Source: Poronia punctata
Lineage: Eukaryota > Ascomycota > Sordariomycetes > Xylariales > Xylariaceae
Assembly: GCA_022579005.1 (NCBI GenBank)
Contig: MU401458.1
Span: 372,001 to 436,000 of the forward strand
Direction: 5' to 3'
Length of the DNA stretch: 64,000 bases
The stretch's first letter is position 1. Each line of letters starts with the position of its first letter. Shown here piece after piece: positions 45,594 through 57,690 of this stretch. The position numbers and the translations under genes were made by a program. The notes beneath the pieces were generated by a model that was given only the letters and a program-made list of their open reading frames with translations, searched no databases and had not been told where the DNA came from.

Positions 45594-47159
45594 CATTGAT
45601 CGACGGCTTATGATATTGTAGACCTACGGAAGGGTTTCCAAGCTCATTTCAGTAGTTGTCGGTTGCTGGATGATAAATATTCGCCACGACTGCTGAGCTC
45701 TTCCAAGATTTGCAGATAGGAAAAATAATTCTGACTTGCGATGCACAAATATAACGGTTCTTAGGGGAAGGTGATTTTTCTGCGATACTGAATCCTGATA
45801 ACAGGCGTTCTGGCGCCGTTTTCGCGGGTCTCCCCTAGCGCGCAGCTGATAACTAGAGTGGCAAGCTGTAGGCTTACTGTTTTAGGAAAGCCGTGGCTGT
45901 TTGCTCCCTCTATTCACTGTACGCGTATAGGTATATGGCCAATTCGGCTCAAAGGATGGGCAAGTGCGAAGAGATAACGAATACCTCTTTCTGCTCCTGA
46001 ACTTTGACTGACTGCCTCATAGTACATTATCAACATCAAAGGCGGAAGGTGACCTGCGTAATGGAGGCAGCGACACATGCACGACTTCCCATGGTTTAGA
46101 ATGCACTCTAGAAAAATTTTCTGTCGCACCTTTTCCACCACTCCCCAGGAGAATAGGTGCCATGCAGAAAGCTTACCACCGCTGTCTGGCATGCGACCAA
46201 TGACACATACAGAATATCCTGCTATATGTCAGGGAAGGGATGACATGTTGTCGAATACAATAAACGATCATCATCGACAAGCCTTGGTCGGCATCTCGTT
46301 ATGTAGTGCCCCAGTACACACGGTGTCTCTAACAATCCATAACAGCCTTCGGCCCTTCGAAAAGGGTCTCTTCTACACTACAATCCGCCTCTCTTGGTGC
46401 TGACGTTGAGTGTTGGGGGTGTAACTTACCCCATAAAAATGCTTGTATGAGGCTGTTCTTCCGCATTTACTATAGCATGTACATTTCACACGAGACAAAT
46501 ATCTACAGATGTCTTGACAAGTAGAACGATGACAGGTACCTACATTAGATGTAACAACAGCATCCTATTGGATCCTCCACACCTCAAGCCGACGCCCCAA
46601 CCGCCCGCTCGTTACTTACCTGCAGCCTGCAGACCGGTGCCGCCCATCACGTACTTAAAAAGGCCTATCAACACCTAGGTCTATCTTGGACGCATCATCC
46701 GACGTCTGGTGTCCCCCTATTCCCCTTTTATCCCCACCTTTGGTGGACTTAGACTAGCTGTGTGGTAAGTACCGTTGGGCTGTGATACAACACAGGGCCA
46801 GACACCCAATCCCATCCCCTCGCGTTTCCCATTCGGCGGTGAGGGTAATCGCTGCAGGACAAACAACACGCTGCGGACGTGGTCGACTTGTTACCTACGT
46901 TGCTTTACCAGACAAGTAGGCCTGTTAAAGGCGCAATTACATCGTTATCAGTGCGTCGACAAGATCGTGACTTGCCTCCCTTGCCTTGCCTTGCCATTGC
47001 CATTGCCATTGCCCTCTCTGACCTGGTACTTATATCCCTGTTGTGCTTGTGCCTCTTTTACGATCACTTGGTTTCTTACCCACCGGCTACAGAGGAACAA
47101 AAAGACCGACTCGGTATTGTGACGGTGTGATCCTTGTGACGTCGTGGTATCGTGGTATC
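45594..47159. other. Spacer
   Basis: No supported gene. A short CTTGC/CATTGC repeat lies at about 46976-47010, and TACCTA-type words occur near 46540. The 3' part is the upstream region of the dehydrogenase gene. Confidence 0.5.
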
Positions 47160-48510
47160 ATGGCGGAACCTACCAACACGCCTATGCCGACGGCACCGCC
47201 GACTCCACGGTCCGCATCCCCCGCACCACCACTACCAACATCGGGGCCGCAGTCGCTCAGTTCATCTCCAACTACAACAAGGATACCGCTATGGCCGCAC
47301 TCACGAGCGACATCTCTCACCGTGCCTGTTCTTGCGTCGGGTCCGAAACCCGTCGTCCTACACCTCGGTGATCCGGTACAATACAACCAAGCCACATTTT
47401 CCGAGTTCTCTAGCATGTTCAAGATCGTGCGTCCTAGCGCCGAGGAACGAACTCGCCCAGCCTTTCTAGCTGCGCTCCGAGAGAGAAAATGGGGCGACTT
47501 TGCCGCCATCTTCCGGCCATTCTGGGACACAGGCGGCGAGATGGGCAGATGGGACGCCGAACTAATTAGCTTGCTTCCGGATGGCGTGCGAATTTTGGCG
47601 GGCGCCGGTTCGGGTCATGACTGGGTTGACGTGAAGCTCCTTGGGCAGAAAGGTGAGGCTATTCCCTCGGGTTGACTGTGTTGGGGAATACATGATATAA
47701 GCGGTTAGGCCGTTGTACCCGGCCGCGGCGGAAATATTTGGAGAAATACTGCTAGTAATTTGGGAAGGACGGAATATTGACAAAGCTACAGGCATCTTGC
47801 ATTGCGACTCCGGACTCGCAGCTGGAGAAGCTGTTGCCGACTTCGCCGTCGCACTTATAATCGGAACGTTTCGCGCATTACCATATTGCCTTTCCTCCGC
47901 CACCAAACCTACATCCTTCCAAGTGGCACACGAGCGTGCGGCGGCTCTATCGCATAACCTGCGCGGACACGTCCTCGGGGTTGTGGGCTTCGGGAATATT
48001 GGTCAGCAGGTAGCTCACCGATGCTCGGCTGCTTTTGGGATGCAAATCACATATTACGACGTGGACCGCAAGAGCGCCGCCGTCGAGACCGGGCTTCACG
48101 CGCGCTACTGCATGACGCTCCAGTCGCTAATCCGGGGTGCCGACTGCGTAGTATTGTGCGTACCGGGGAGCGCGGGAACAATTATCAACTCAGATAGCCT
48201 GAGATGGTTCAAGCCTGGCGCACGACTTGTCAACGTGGCTAGCGGCGTGCTTGTCGACGAGGACGCACTTGCCGACGCGCTCGACCAGGACAGGCTCGGT
48301 GGGGTTGCGCTCGACGTCCATACAGACGAGCCGCACATTTTTGAACGGTTAAAGGAGTTTACCGATACCAAGGTGCTCCTTACTTGTCATAACGCCGGCG
48401 GCACCGTCGAAACGCACGTTGGATATGAAGAGCTTTGCATGCGCAATATCATGGCGGTCTTGAGTGGACGGGATGCAGTTACCCCTACTAATACGGAGTG
48501 GCTCAGATGA
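47160..48510 (+). CDS. D-isomer-specific 2-hydroxyacid dehydrogenase homologue lacking the catalytic Arg
   Basis: Members of this family reduce 2-keto acids with NAD(P)H. Exons 47160-47652 and 47792-48510 give 403 residues. The 139-nt intron was placed so that DWVDVKLLGQK joins GILHCDSGLAAGEAVADFAV, matching the family. The Rossmann motif is VVGFGNIGQQVA. Of the usual triad, Glu344 (DVHTDEPHIF) and His364 (LLTCHNAGGTVETH) are present. The Arg of the N-x-x-R-G motif is replaced by Ser315 (LVNVASGVLVDEDAL). The first 70 or so residues are a Pro/Ser/Thr-rich extension (TNTPMPTAPPTPRSASPAPP) with no clear targeting signal. The enzyme may be catalytically impaired or act differently from its relatives. 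Confidence 0.85.
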
Positions 48511-49096
48511 TCTGGATCGTGATATGGAGTGATCAGGAGAGACAGAGACGGTGTTGCTGGTTCCCCGCCAGCGTAAACGATGATTTGGCGCATAAGTCCA
48601 ATGAAATGCGGGGTGCTGCTCAGGGGCTGGGCACAAATGAGTATCTTGTGGCCGGTCCAGCAATGATTAGGCCCAGAGCAATCTCGATTTGGAGGAGCTG
48701 GTATCTGCACGTATACAGCAAGCCAGCCTTTGCTGTATGGGGGTTGCGGGTTCCGGTAGAATCTTGCTTTTCAAAGAGAGCAAGGCCTCAAGGAGAGCAG
48801 AGGAAATGTATGTATGCATGTATATTTCGAATCGGAATAACCTACTTTCCATGACCCCTGCCTGCGTTTATGTCAGCATCGACTAACAGCCGTGTCTTTA
48901 CCTTACTCTTCAGTTACCTACCAGATGCACAATACAACGAGGATTACGGCATGCTCAACACTTTTGGGCAGCCGGCAGCCTGTACCATTCCATACGTCTT
49001 AGCGTGGCATTTAATATAAGAATCTTATTCGCTATCAATCTATGCTACCTCTTGAGAAAGAAAAATAAACTAACAAATCATCGCTGTTGATAAAAA
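48511..49096. other. Convergent spacer
   Basis: This lies between the 3' ends of two convergent genes. No gene is seen. Confidence 0.55.
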
Positions 49097-51191
49097 TCAC
49101 ATGCTCTGTCTATACCCAGGGCCCCTCCCGTCGCCGTCATAATCTAGTGTTGACATTGTTGTAGTGGACATGTCCCTCGTATGGTTCTGTGGTGGTGGTT
49201 GTTGTTGTCGCCGTGTTCTTGAATCTTCTTCACGTCTACGTCCACTACTGCGACCTCGTGAGCGGCTGCGTTCGCTATACCCTTGCGCATGTGCCTGTTG
49301 TTGTATGTTTATCTGAGACTGAGACTGATATTGAGAATGTGCTTGGGAATGCGCGAATAGACCCAGGGCATCATGTACATTTGGGCTTGGGCTCCGGCTC
49401 CGGCTCCGGCTCCGATGTTGTGAGGATGGAGGTGGAGGTGCGTAGTAGACGTGGATATGGTTGACGGGCTGGGGTTGTGGTTGGGTTTGGGGTTGGAATT
49501 GGGGTTGTTGCTCGTTCGAATTATGGCGCATACCGCCGACTATGAATTGGGGATGGCCTCCTCCTTCATTTGGTGCGAGTGGCTGCTGTTTCTGTTCGTT
49601 TGATCGAATAATCCCGCCGCCGAGGATGAACTGCGAATGTCCTCCTCCTGCTCCTGAAGACGATTCATGTGAACTGGATGGATATGATGTCTGTCGCATG
49701 TGCGTGCTTCCATCGAGGGGTACGGGGTAAGGCGCGTGGTTTGGTAGTGGCTGTTGCTGCTGTTCGTTTGATCGAGACATCGGAATTCCTACACCGCCAA
49801 GGACAAAATGAGGGCCGCCACCTGTAGGATTAGATGGCGCAGTCATGTGCGTGACATTTGTAAAGGACGGTTGTCGGGAATGGTTGTCGTGCACAGCTTG
49901 AGGCACTGTAATAGGTTGTTGTGGCTGAAACTGTGGGTGGAAATGATGTTGTTGTTGTTGTTGTGCTGCCTGGTTCTGATAGTAGTGATACTGTTGTTGT
50001 GGTACAACTGTCGTATCACTCCCTGATGAGGTGCGACCTTTCCCAGCAGCGGTGATGTTCATATTGTGGTACGTCTTGCTCGAGTTATCCTCCTTCTTGC
50101 TCTTCCTGGTGAAGCCGAGACCGAGCTTGGCTTTTGCCTTACGTCGAAGACACCAAAGTAGGAGTAGGAGAAGGAGTAGTAGACCGGCGAAACCACCCAC
50201 GGCAGCACCTACGATGACGGGTATGTTATTGTTGTTGGAATCTGAATTCGTCGTTGAACCTGAGCCAGAGTTTGAACCGGATTCGGGGATAGCAGTTCCT
50301 GAATTCGAGTCGTCTCCCCCGGCGTTATCGCCAGCATCAGACCCCGAGCCGGAGCCGGGATGGTTGGTGATAGTAGCGGATGCTGTAATTGTTGGCGTGG
50401 GTGTAGTGTGCGTTTTGGAGAAAATAGACGCGTCGATGACGAATTGCGGGACATCTAGCATCGAAATAATGGATGCCTTTTCAAAACACTTATACATGTA
50501 ACGCTCAGGTGCGCCTGTCCAGATGTAAGTTCCACATGCAGGCTCAGTCTCTTGCTGGCTGTGAAACGGTTAGGTTAGCTGAGGTTGACATGGAAAAAAG
50601 GGACAGCCCTCTCATAAGATCCCCGGGTCAAGGGTTCTTACCAGCATCCAGTTGCGCCGTTGAGACTCAGACACGAACCGGCCTTGTACGCCGAGTAGTC
50701 GAGGCAAGCGCTGAAAAATGGGGAGAGTGTACCCGACGCACAGGCAACGGCGTGGTCCGAGTTGGTTGCACAAGTGAAGCCATTTCCACATTCCAATGCA
50801 GAAGCTATTACGAATAAATTATTGTTAGTCCAGCAACGAAAAGTTTGTCCTAGGTATCATGATCGGAATCTGAGTCGTGGTAGGGTGGTCTCGACCAGAC
50901 GAGCAAGGTTAACAACTTACACGATATTCCAGAAAACCAACCACATGTCTCAGAATTTGTCCAATCCGTCGTAGACTTTTCACGTCGTAATATGTCCAGG
51001 ACAATCTCGTTGTCTTTCCTCAGTCCAGGTGCAGGTGTCGGTATCGGTGTCCAGCCGAGTTCGAGTTGGTCACTCTGCGTCGCATGGCTTGTTTCCTGGG
51101 CGGCCCAGACCGGCTCACGGTTAACAGACCATCGTAACCAAGCTGCATCTACACCGCCCAAGATGGCGAACAACAATACGGAGACCCTCAT
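49097..51191 (-). CDS. Single-pass membrane protein: Cys-rich ectodomain, Gln/Pro-rich cytosolic tail
   Basis: Three exons, 51191-50921, 50804-50642 and 50558-49097, join in phase to give 631 residues. The start MRVSVLLFAILGGVDAAW is a signal peptide. The ectodomain has paired cysteines (SETCGWFSGIS, ALECGNGFTCAT, CLSLNGATGCCQQETEPACG, GTYIWTGAPERY). A Ser/Gly/Asn linker follows, then one transmembrane helix at about 257-280 (IPVIVGAAVGGFAGLLLLLL) and a basic stop-transfer stretch (CLRRKAKAK). The 350-residue tail is rich in Gln, His and Pro. It repeats units of the type (G)GG-H-x-QFI-x-GG and RSNEQ(K)QQPL three times. The layout matches fungal wall-sensor-like or WSC/Mid2-like proteins found near secretory functions. 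No named domain is certain. Confidence 0.75.
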
Positions 51192-53926
51192 ATTGCAACA
51201 CAATCACTTTTGTACCCCTCAACAGGATCGCTAGTGTCTTTCTGAACTCTTTCTCGGATATCTGTATACTGCTCGTATTGTCGCGAATCCGTGGGAAAGT
51301 GCCCGCACTGGTCCCTTATTAATGCGAACGGTATATGAAGGCTAGTTCAGAATTAACGGTAGAAAAGAGATAAAGCAAAAGATGTCAAGACAAGAAAATG
51401 CAAGGAACAAGAGAAAGGGAAAAGAGGAACCAGTCCCCCAAGACGCAACAGGAAGGGAAATGAAGAGGAAGTAGAAAAAATGAGGTGTCAAAAGAAGAAG
51501 AAATGTAGAGAAAGTAGGAAGGACGAGTAGAATAATACCTATCAGAAGAAGCGCACACTGTTTTGGTGAGCCACCTGCAATGTTACCGCTTTCTGGATGC
51601 GTGACAGTGGCCCCCAGTGGGTTCCAGGAGTTCAGGTAGCGGGACCGAAGCTGCTAGGTTAGCTGTTGTGGGTACATGTACCTGTAAATATCTACTCCGT
51701 GGTATTACATTTTTGGGATGTACCTTTTGCTCTTCTACTAATGTATGTAAATACATGTCCGTAACAAGCTGAATAAGATACTCGTCTGTTCATTAGAGGG
51801 ATTAAGAGGCTGGTAATGACGATATATACGTATGTTCTCTTTTAAAGAGCTGGAACATTATTTGCGTGGCTTGACTACTGCAGTCATAGTACATATCGGC
51901 GGATTCATCGTAACAAAGATATCAATCACCTGGAGTGCCTGTGTTGAACCTGGGCTGCCTGGTTACAGGAAATAATGGCATGGTGATGAGTCGACTGAAT
52001 ATATCTCATCACTACTATTCAGCCGGTGAGTAATGTGAAATATCAAGGTAGTTTTCCACCACATATTTGCGTTTCTTCTACGGTTGCTGTTCAGGTCGCC
52101 CCCGATATCCCTTGTCTCGAACCTGTCACGCTGTGACGTGGGGTGGCAGTCCACCCCCTTACATAGAAGGGTAAGTACTTGTAGCGCATGTGACAGCAGC
52201 TCTAGACTGTCGTCTTGCTTGTAGAACTCTGAATTGATATGTTTTGTATTCCATTACATGGCCTTCCCTCGGGACCTACAAAGTCCGTGACCATGGCACT
52301 TGCTTCGTTGCTGAGACGTTTGTTGGAGACGGTGTATCATTCAAAGAACACGCTATACGCATGCGCCTAGTTGGTCGGTAGAGCTCCCCACATAACTGCC
52401 TAGGAAACAGACACTTGCGTCTACTAGAAAAACGAGGCGGAAAATACCATTCTTGCCGGCATTTACGACCACGGTCGAAGAATACTTGTATAAGTAGGAT
52501 TGGAAAGTGGGAGGCGAAGCGCTCTGAAACAAGCGCCGGGAATGTGAACTAAGATCCAGACCGGGATGACAGACCCATTTCCCGAGAGCCAAGATTGGCT
52601 GTTAGCCAATTAAAAGCGACCTGAAGCGCCGTTTTGGGTTGCGAATGCCCAGCGTCTCGTGGACGGGAGTTCTGAGCCAATCAATTTGGGTTCTCCACAA
52701 TCTACCTAAAGTTAGTAGGAACCTTTTGCCATTTGGGGTACAATTGAAGCACAAGTCCCCAAGGACGAGTGCTGGCGGTCACTTTGCATTTACCTATTCC
52801 TCATACCCCTATCCTTTTGTTGAATTCCTCCGCTCGTATATTACTCTATTACTCTCAAAGCATCGTCTATTTACCCTCTACCATTCCTCGACTCAGGTAG
52901 TTTGTCCCATATCCTTTGAAGAGCTAACCAGCCTCAGAGAGCTTTGTTGATGCAGCATCTCGTACCTGTTGCTAGCAACATACCTACCCTAAGATAGCAG
53001 GCTGTCGCGGTGAGAAGTCAGGCCATGGAAGAGAAAAATTATTATAGAGAATCTCAAGGCAAAAAGTCCGAGTGGAATGTCTCCTCAACAGTGAAATAAC
53101 TTAGGTACCTCTCATGCATCGCTAGGTTAGGCACCAGGTAGGTACCTACATGCTATCTAAGGGCTTACCTGGGAGTAACAGACGACGGGTGCTTGTTTGA
53201 AATTGTCCCATGAATGTCTCTCGTCCCATGCTCCCTTGATACGGCTTCATATGCTTCTAATAACATGCCACTCTTCCTTTGATATCGGCTGTTGTGATGA
53301 CATTTGAGCCTTGGCGGCCTAGACTTTGTGATGGGGCCTCCCTTAGCTTGTACTGGGCAGTCCGTGTACAAGTCTCGGGCGTAGCACTTTATAACATTTA
53401 TGATCGGCATTTGGGCCGAAAGCGGCGGCCGGAACACGCGGGAAACGCGCTTGAAGGTTGGGCTCTTGTGTCAATTATCCCTCCCGCGACCCCACTCGGG
53501 CGGAGGGGAGGGGGCGCGTCATAATGGCTTCCCCCCTCGGATAGCATAAGGTGCCGTACACTGAAAATTTGACTGCCTGGAATAAAGACGAAAAGTAGGT
53601 ATAATTGGAGAATAATTCATTGTATTATGCAAACCTAACCATCCAGATGGATCTGGGGCCATGTAGAGGTTAACTTGGTAGATATTGCTGCAAAAATAGC
53701 TTGAATTTTGTAACCTGTAGACTTGTATTTGATATTGTCGACTCGGACGAAAATGCAGCAGCTTGAAATATACGCATTTGAAAAACATGTGAGCCTGAGA
53801 TATTGTAGCAGGCCGGGTTCTTAATAATAGAATCATGGTCAAAATATCTTGCGGTAGTCTACTACTTACACTGCACCGGGAGAGTTAGGTTATGGTGCGC
53901 TCAAGCGGAGCGAGATTCAACAATCA
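51192..53926. other. 2.7 kb gene-poor spacer
   Basis: The part next to 51192 is purine-rich and should be the leader and promoter of the membrane-protein gene. Beyond that, only short overlapping frames occur and no family is recognisable. GTACCTA-type words recur near 51670 and 53100-53150. Confidence 0.45.
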
Positions 53927-53998
53927 GGTGGTATCGTATAGTGGTTAGTACGGTTCGTTGTGGCCGAACAAACGCCGGTTCGATTCCGGCTACCGCCA
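53927..53998 (+). tRNA. tRNA-His (anticodon GTG)
   Basis: The 72-base sequence folds as a cloverleaf. The acceptor stem GGTGGTA pairs with TACCGCC (one G-T pair). The anticodon stem GTTCG pairs with CGAAC around the loop TTGTGGC, giving anticodon GTG. The T arm is GCCGG-TTCGATT-CCGGC. The discriminator base is A, as expected in eukaryotic tRNA-His, and there is no intron. The extra G at position -1 is added after transcription. Confidence 0.97.
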
Positions 53999-55135
53999 AA
54001 CATTGATCAAGCATCATTCATTTGATACTTAGACATGATGCCTAACCAGCATTGTGATTATTTTTTCCTTTTTGCGTCCGAATGTCTCTGTATTTTCTAT
54101 GACGTGATCGGATCCTGTCTCGCCACCTTTTTAATATATTCTTTAAAAATATAACTTAAGGGCCAGTACTTTGCAGATGGGAAGATTTATGTTGGTAACA
54201 TACTTCTTCTAAGTCTTACAGTAGCTTGCATAATCTCTGTTGTATATTATTGGACATGAATTCTTCTAAGTATCCTGTATGTACGGGTAGGGAGCAAGCT
54301 TGTTTCGAGTGCCAACAATAGATTGTACGAGTAGGCAAATTGTATACCTCGTACAAAGTATGATAGCTTAGAGAACAGTGCCCCTCAATTATAAGACATC
54401 TACCAAGGATTTGGCCAAAAGGCCCAACCTAAGAGCCGCAACATCACCTTCAAGCTGCGCCAAATAGCCATGCTACTGCCTCACTCCGATCGTGCCCTCT
54501 TGAGCGATGATAGGGGCTCCGTTGTAATATACACACATACATGGAGATCTAGAGTAGGTACCTAGTAGAAGCATCACCTCCTACCTACTGTGTAGTATTT
54601 GGTTCGTATGTGAGTAATTATGTGTAGTGGAGAAGAGATGTACTGTAACAGTAGCTGTAAGTACCTACTCTGCAGGCTGCGACAAAGATGTACTGCGTTC
54701 TGTGTACCGAGTACATACTTCAGTGGTTTGTGGAGTGACACCCAGATAATGGGGACCAATTAGACAATCGGGCATGGTCTGTGCACAATTCAATCATTCA
54801 AGGTTGGAGCTGACCGCAGCTCCCTTGTCTCGACGCGTTTTTTGCATTGGTCCTGCTTTCATCATAACCCTACAGCACGCAAACAGAGAGGTCTCTTGTC
54901 AATTCCTTTCCTTTCACGTCTACCATCCTAATCGCCACATTCGTTATAATCAACAGTCAGCGACATCGATATCCGTACAGGAAGACATCTTATCTTGTAA
55001 TTTTTCAGATTTGCGCATTTGTTCTCTGTCGCGTTGGCCTAGACGGAAACCTGGTCGCGGCGCAATTTACCTGCGCTTTCGGCTTCCCATTTATATATAA
55101 TCGCGACACAAGGCGAGACGGTCTATCATACAACA
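53999..55135. other. Spacer
   Basis: A T-rich stretch (ATTATTTTTTCCTTTTT, about 54057-54073) follows the tRNA and probably ends RNA polymerase III transcription. The rest is AT-rich with no supported gene. The 3' part is the promoter and leader of the THO1-like gene. Confidence 0.5.
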
Positions 55136-56086
55136 ATGGAGACACCGACGGACTACTCGATACTCAAGGTGCCAGAGCTTAAGAAGGTTCTTCAAGAGAG
55201 ACAACTTCCCGTAACTGGAAACAAAGCAGATCTTGTAGCTCGGCTCCAAGAGCATGACAAGGCTAACAAGAAGCCCGAGTCTGCTGCTGCTGCACCAGGT
55301 TCGTCCATCCCCCGATAATAATAATCGATCTGGACGTTTTCCACATCAGGACTTGGGCTAGGGAAACATGACTAACGTGTTTTACCTATTGTAGTCTCGG
55401 CAGAAGAAGATGTGATTGATTACTCGGATGATGACGTCCCGACATCAAAGGCAGAGCCCGCTACAGAAGCCGTTCCCACACCTACACCGGCACCAGCTCC
55501 CGTAGAAGCGAAGCCTGAGGCGGCGGCCGCGGCAGAACCTGCAGCAGACGCACCTACAACGTCCAGCGAAACCAAGGCCGCCGAGACAACCACAACAGAT
55601 GCAGAGCCTGTCGAAGCCAAAAGTGAAGCAGAGGCTGCACCGAAGCCAGATTTCTCGGCCAATCTTCCTGCAACAAGCGCAGAGGAGGAGGCGCGCAAGC
55701 GCGCAGAGCGTGCCAAGCGCTTCGGCGTCACAGAGACAACCGACGAAGAGGCCAAGAAGAAGGCGGAGCGTGCGGCGCGATTCGGTGTCGATGCCGAGTC
55801 AAACTCGCTACCCTCAGGACTCGACGCCGCCCTACCTGAGAAGCGGGAGCGTAAACGTGGCCGTGAGGGCGCCGATGGCGGAGATCGTGGCGCTAAGCGA
55901 CAACAGCAGCACGGCCAAGGTCGACGCCGGGGCGGTCGGGATAACCGGAATCGTGGTGGACCACCGAGAAGAAAGGAAGGAGGCGGTGGTAGTGGAGGAG
56001 GAGCGAAGCCGGCAACTCTGTTGAATGACCCGGCCGAGCGTGCAAAGGCTGAAGCGAGGGCTAAGCGGTTCGGAGGTGGAGCTTAG
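55136..56086 (+). CDS. THO1: SAP-domain mRNA-export factor, Tho1/SARNP (CIP29) type
   Basis: Tho1/SARNP proteins bind nucleic acid and the helicase Sub2/UAP56 in co-transcriptional mRNP assembly. Exons 55136-55298 and 55395-56086 give 284 residues. An N-terminal SAP domain is clear (residues about 5-40: YSILKVPELKKVLQERQLPV, TGNKADLVARLQEHD). Then comes an acidic, Ala/Pro/Thr-rich linker beginning VSAEEDVIDYSDDDVP. Three copies of the family's R-x-x-RFG motif follow: RAERAKRFGVTE, KAERAARFGVDA and, at the very end, EARAKRFGGGA. Between the second and third lies an RGG/RG-rich basic region (RGAKRQQQHGQGRRRGGRDN) likely to bind RNA. The layout matches the family closely. Confidence 0.88.
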
Positions 56087-56818
56087 GAAGGTAATACTTC
56101 CCGATTGAATAGCGTCTTGGAGGACACGGCCGAACAGATCAAGGCCGAGAAGCGATTGCGGCGGTTTAATTCAAGCGCATGAGATCTCATTTTTGTCATT
56201 CATGCGACTTGGTGTAGGATTTAAGGGAAAACGAAAAATCTCGCGAAAGTGACTTTCGTGGTCAAGGGCGCCATGGGCGCTGTACATTATAATCAGCAGT
56301 CAACTGTTTTCTTCTTGAGTTCCGGTCACCAACGGTGTTTGAGGCGTCTCTTTTTACCAAGAAAAACTGATCTTGATTACGTCCTACTGTCTTTCTCTTT
56401 TCTATATGCCTGCCTCAAATGCGTCTAGTTTGGGGGGTTAATCGGTAAAGAAAAGGGGGGAACTACTTAGATATAAGGGCGGAAGAGAAATAATGCAATG
56501 TTGTAAGATACTAACCTATCATGACGAATTAAAAAGGGGGACCACACAGGTCACGATATACGCACAAATATCTGAGTATTTACATATTTTCCTCCACCTA
56601 CCTAATCTTACCTAGATGTCGCCCTCAAACCCTTTTCAAAACCAGCTGCTACGGTATTTATGGAACATAGGTACGTATACGTATAACAAATCCGCCGGGA
56701 AAAGTAGTAACCAATAAAATGAAAAATACATCAACTCCATACGTTCCAGCACTTCAATCCGTTAAAGACGGATCGTAGAAGGGGCAAAGCGTACACCACA
56801 CACCGCACCGCACCACAA

Positions 56819-56877
56819 CCAGAAACCAGAAACCAGAAACCAGAAACCAGAAATCAGAAACCAGAAACCAGAACCAG
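56819..56877 (+). repeat. CCAGAAA heptamer tandem repeat
   Basis: About eight head-to-tail copies of CCAGAAA occur, one with a T substitution (TCAGAAA) and the last truncated. There are no spacers between copies. Confidence 0.95.
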
Positions 56878-57085
56878 GGACCCGCAGAAAAAGAAGCGCT
56901 TTTCTATCGCGGCCTCGCTTTGGCAAGCAAGATTCGAATCCGTCCGGACAAAGGAGTCAAAAAAGCATCCTACTCGTACTCGAGGATGAGAGGGAGAGGG
57001 GCGAAGTTACTAACCTTGATAGACCTGATGAATGAATGGGTATGGGTCATGATGGTGGCTGACGATTGGATGGGTCTATTAATAA

Positions 57086-57100
57086 GGGGGGGGGGGGGGG
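57086..57100 (+). repeat. Poly-G run
   Basis: Fifteen consecutive G; its length in the assembly may be inexact. Confidence 0.9.
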
Positions 57101-57662
57101 CTAGTTTACTTACAATTATAGAATGTCGGGGTCGAGGGCGATGGTTGTGGTAGTGGTGGCGGCGGCGACTTTTTGGCAGGTTGTATCTAGATGCCACCTA
57201 CTTTGTCTTTTGTCTAGTCGTGAGGGAAACTTGTGTTGATTGATGTAGATAATCGTTCCTAATAGACCGAAAAAGAGTTTATTTTATTTTTCTATATGTT
57301 TATTTCTTGTGGTTTCTGTCTTGGTACCTCTCCTGTTCTTCCCCTGTGCAAGTTTATAGCAAACGGTAACTACCTACCTACCTATCTAGATTGTATACCT
57401 AGAACAACGTGTATATATAATATATATATACATACGGTATTGACCGGCGAAGAGGAAGAGTTGAGGACAGCCCGACTATTTATCTACCTACCTACCTACC
57501 TATATGCAAAAAAGAAAAGAAAAAAAGCGGCCTGGGCAGGAGAGTGAAGCCGTGAATCCCAGACAAAGCAAGGCAGACCAGTGCGTATGAGAGAGTAATG
57601 GGGGGCTATACGGAAAGAAGCGTGGCCTTCTGAGTCGAGGAAACCTACCTACCTGGCTTTCC

Positions 57663-57690
57663 TTCTTCTTCTTCTTCTTCTTCTTCTTCT
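57663..57690 (+). repeat. (TTC)n microsatellite
   Basis: About nine TTC units on the plus strand, GAA on the minus strand. It sits among TACC-rich simple sequence. Confidence 0.9.

Noticed and set aside
47713..47791. Exon sequence LYPAAAEIFGEILLVIWEG in the dehydrogenase
   Set aside because: It interrupts the family's conserved strand; splicing at CTACAG (47791) joins GQK to GILHCDSG in phase.
56819..56877. CRISPR-like array
   Set aside because: Copies are 7 bases with no spacers; this is a simple tandem repeat in a eukaryote.
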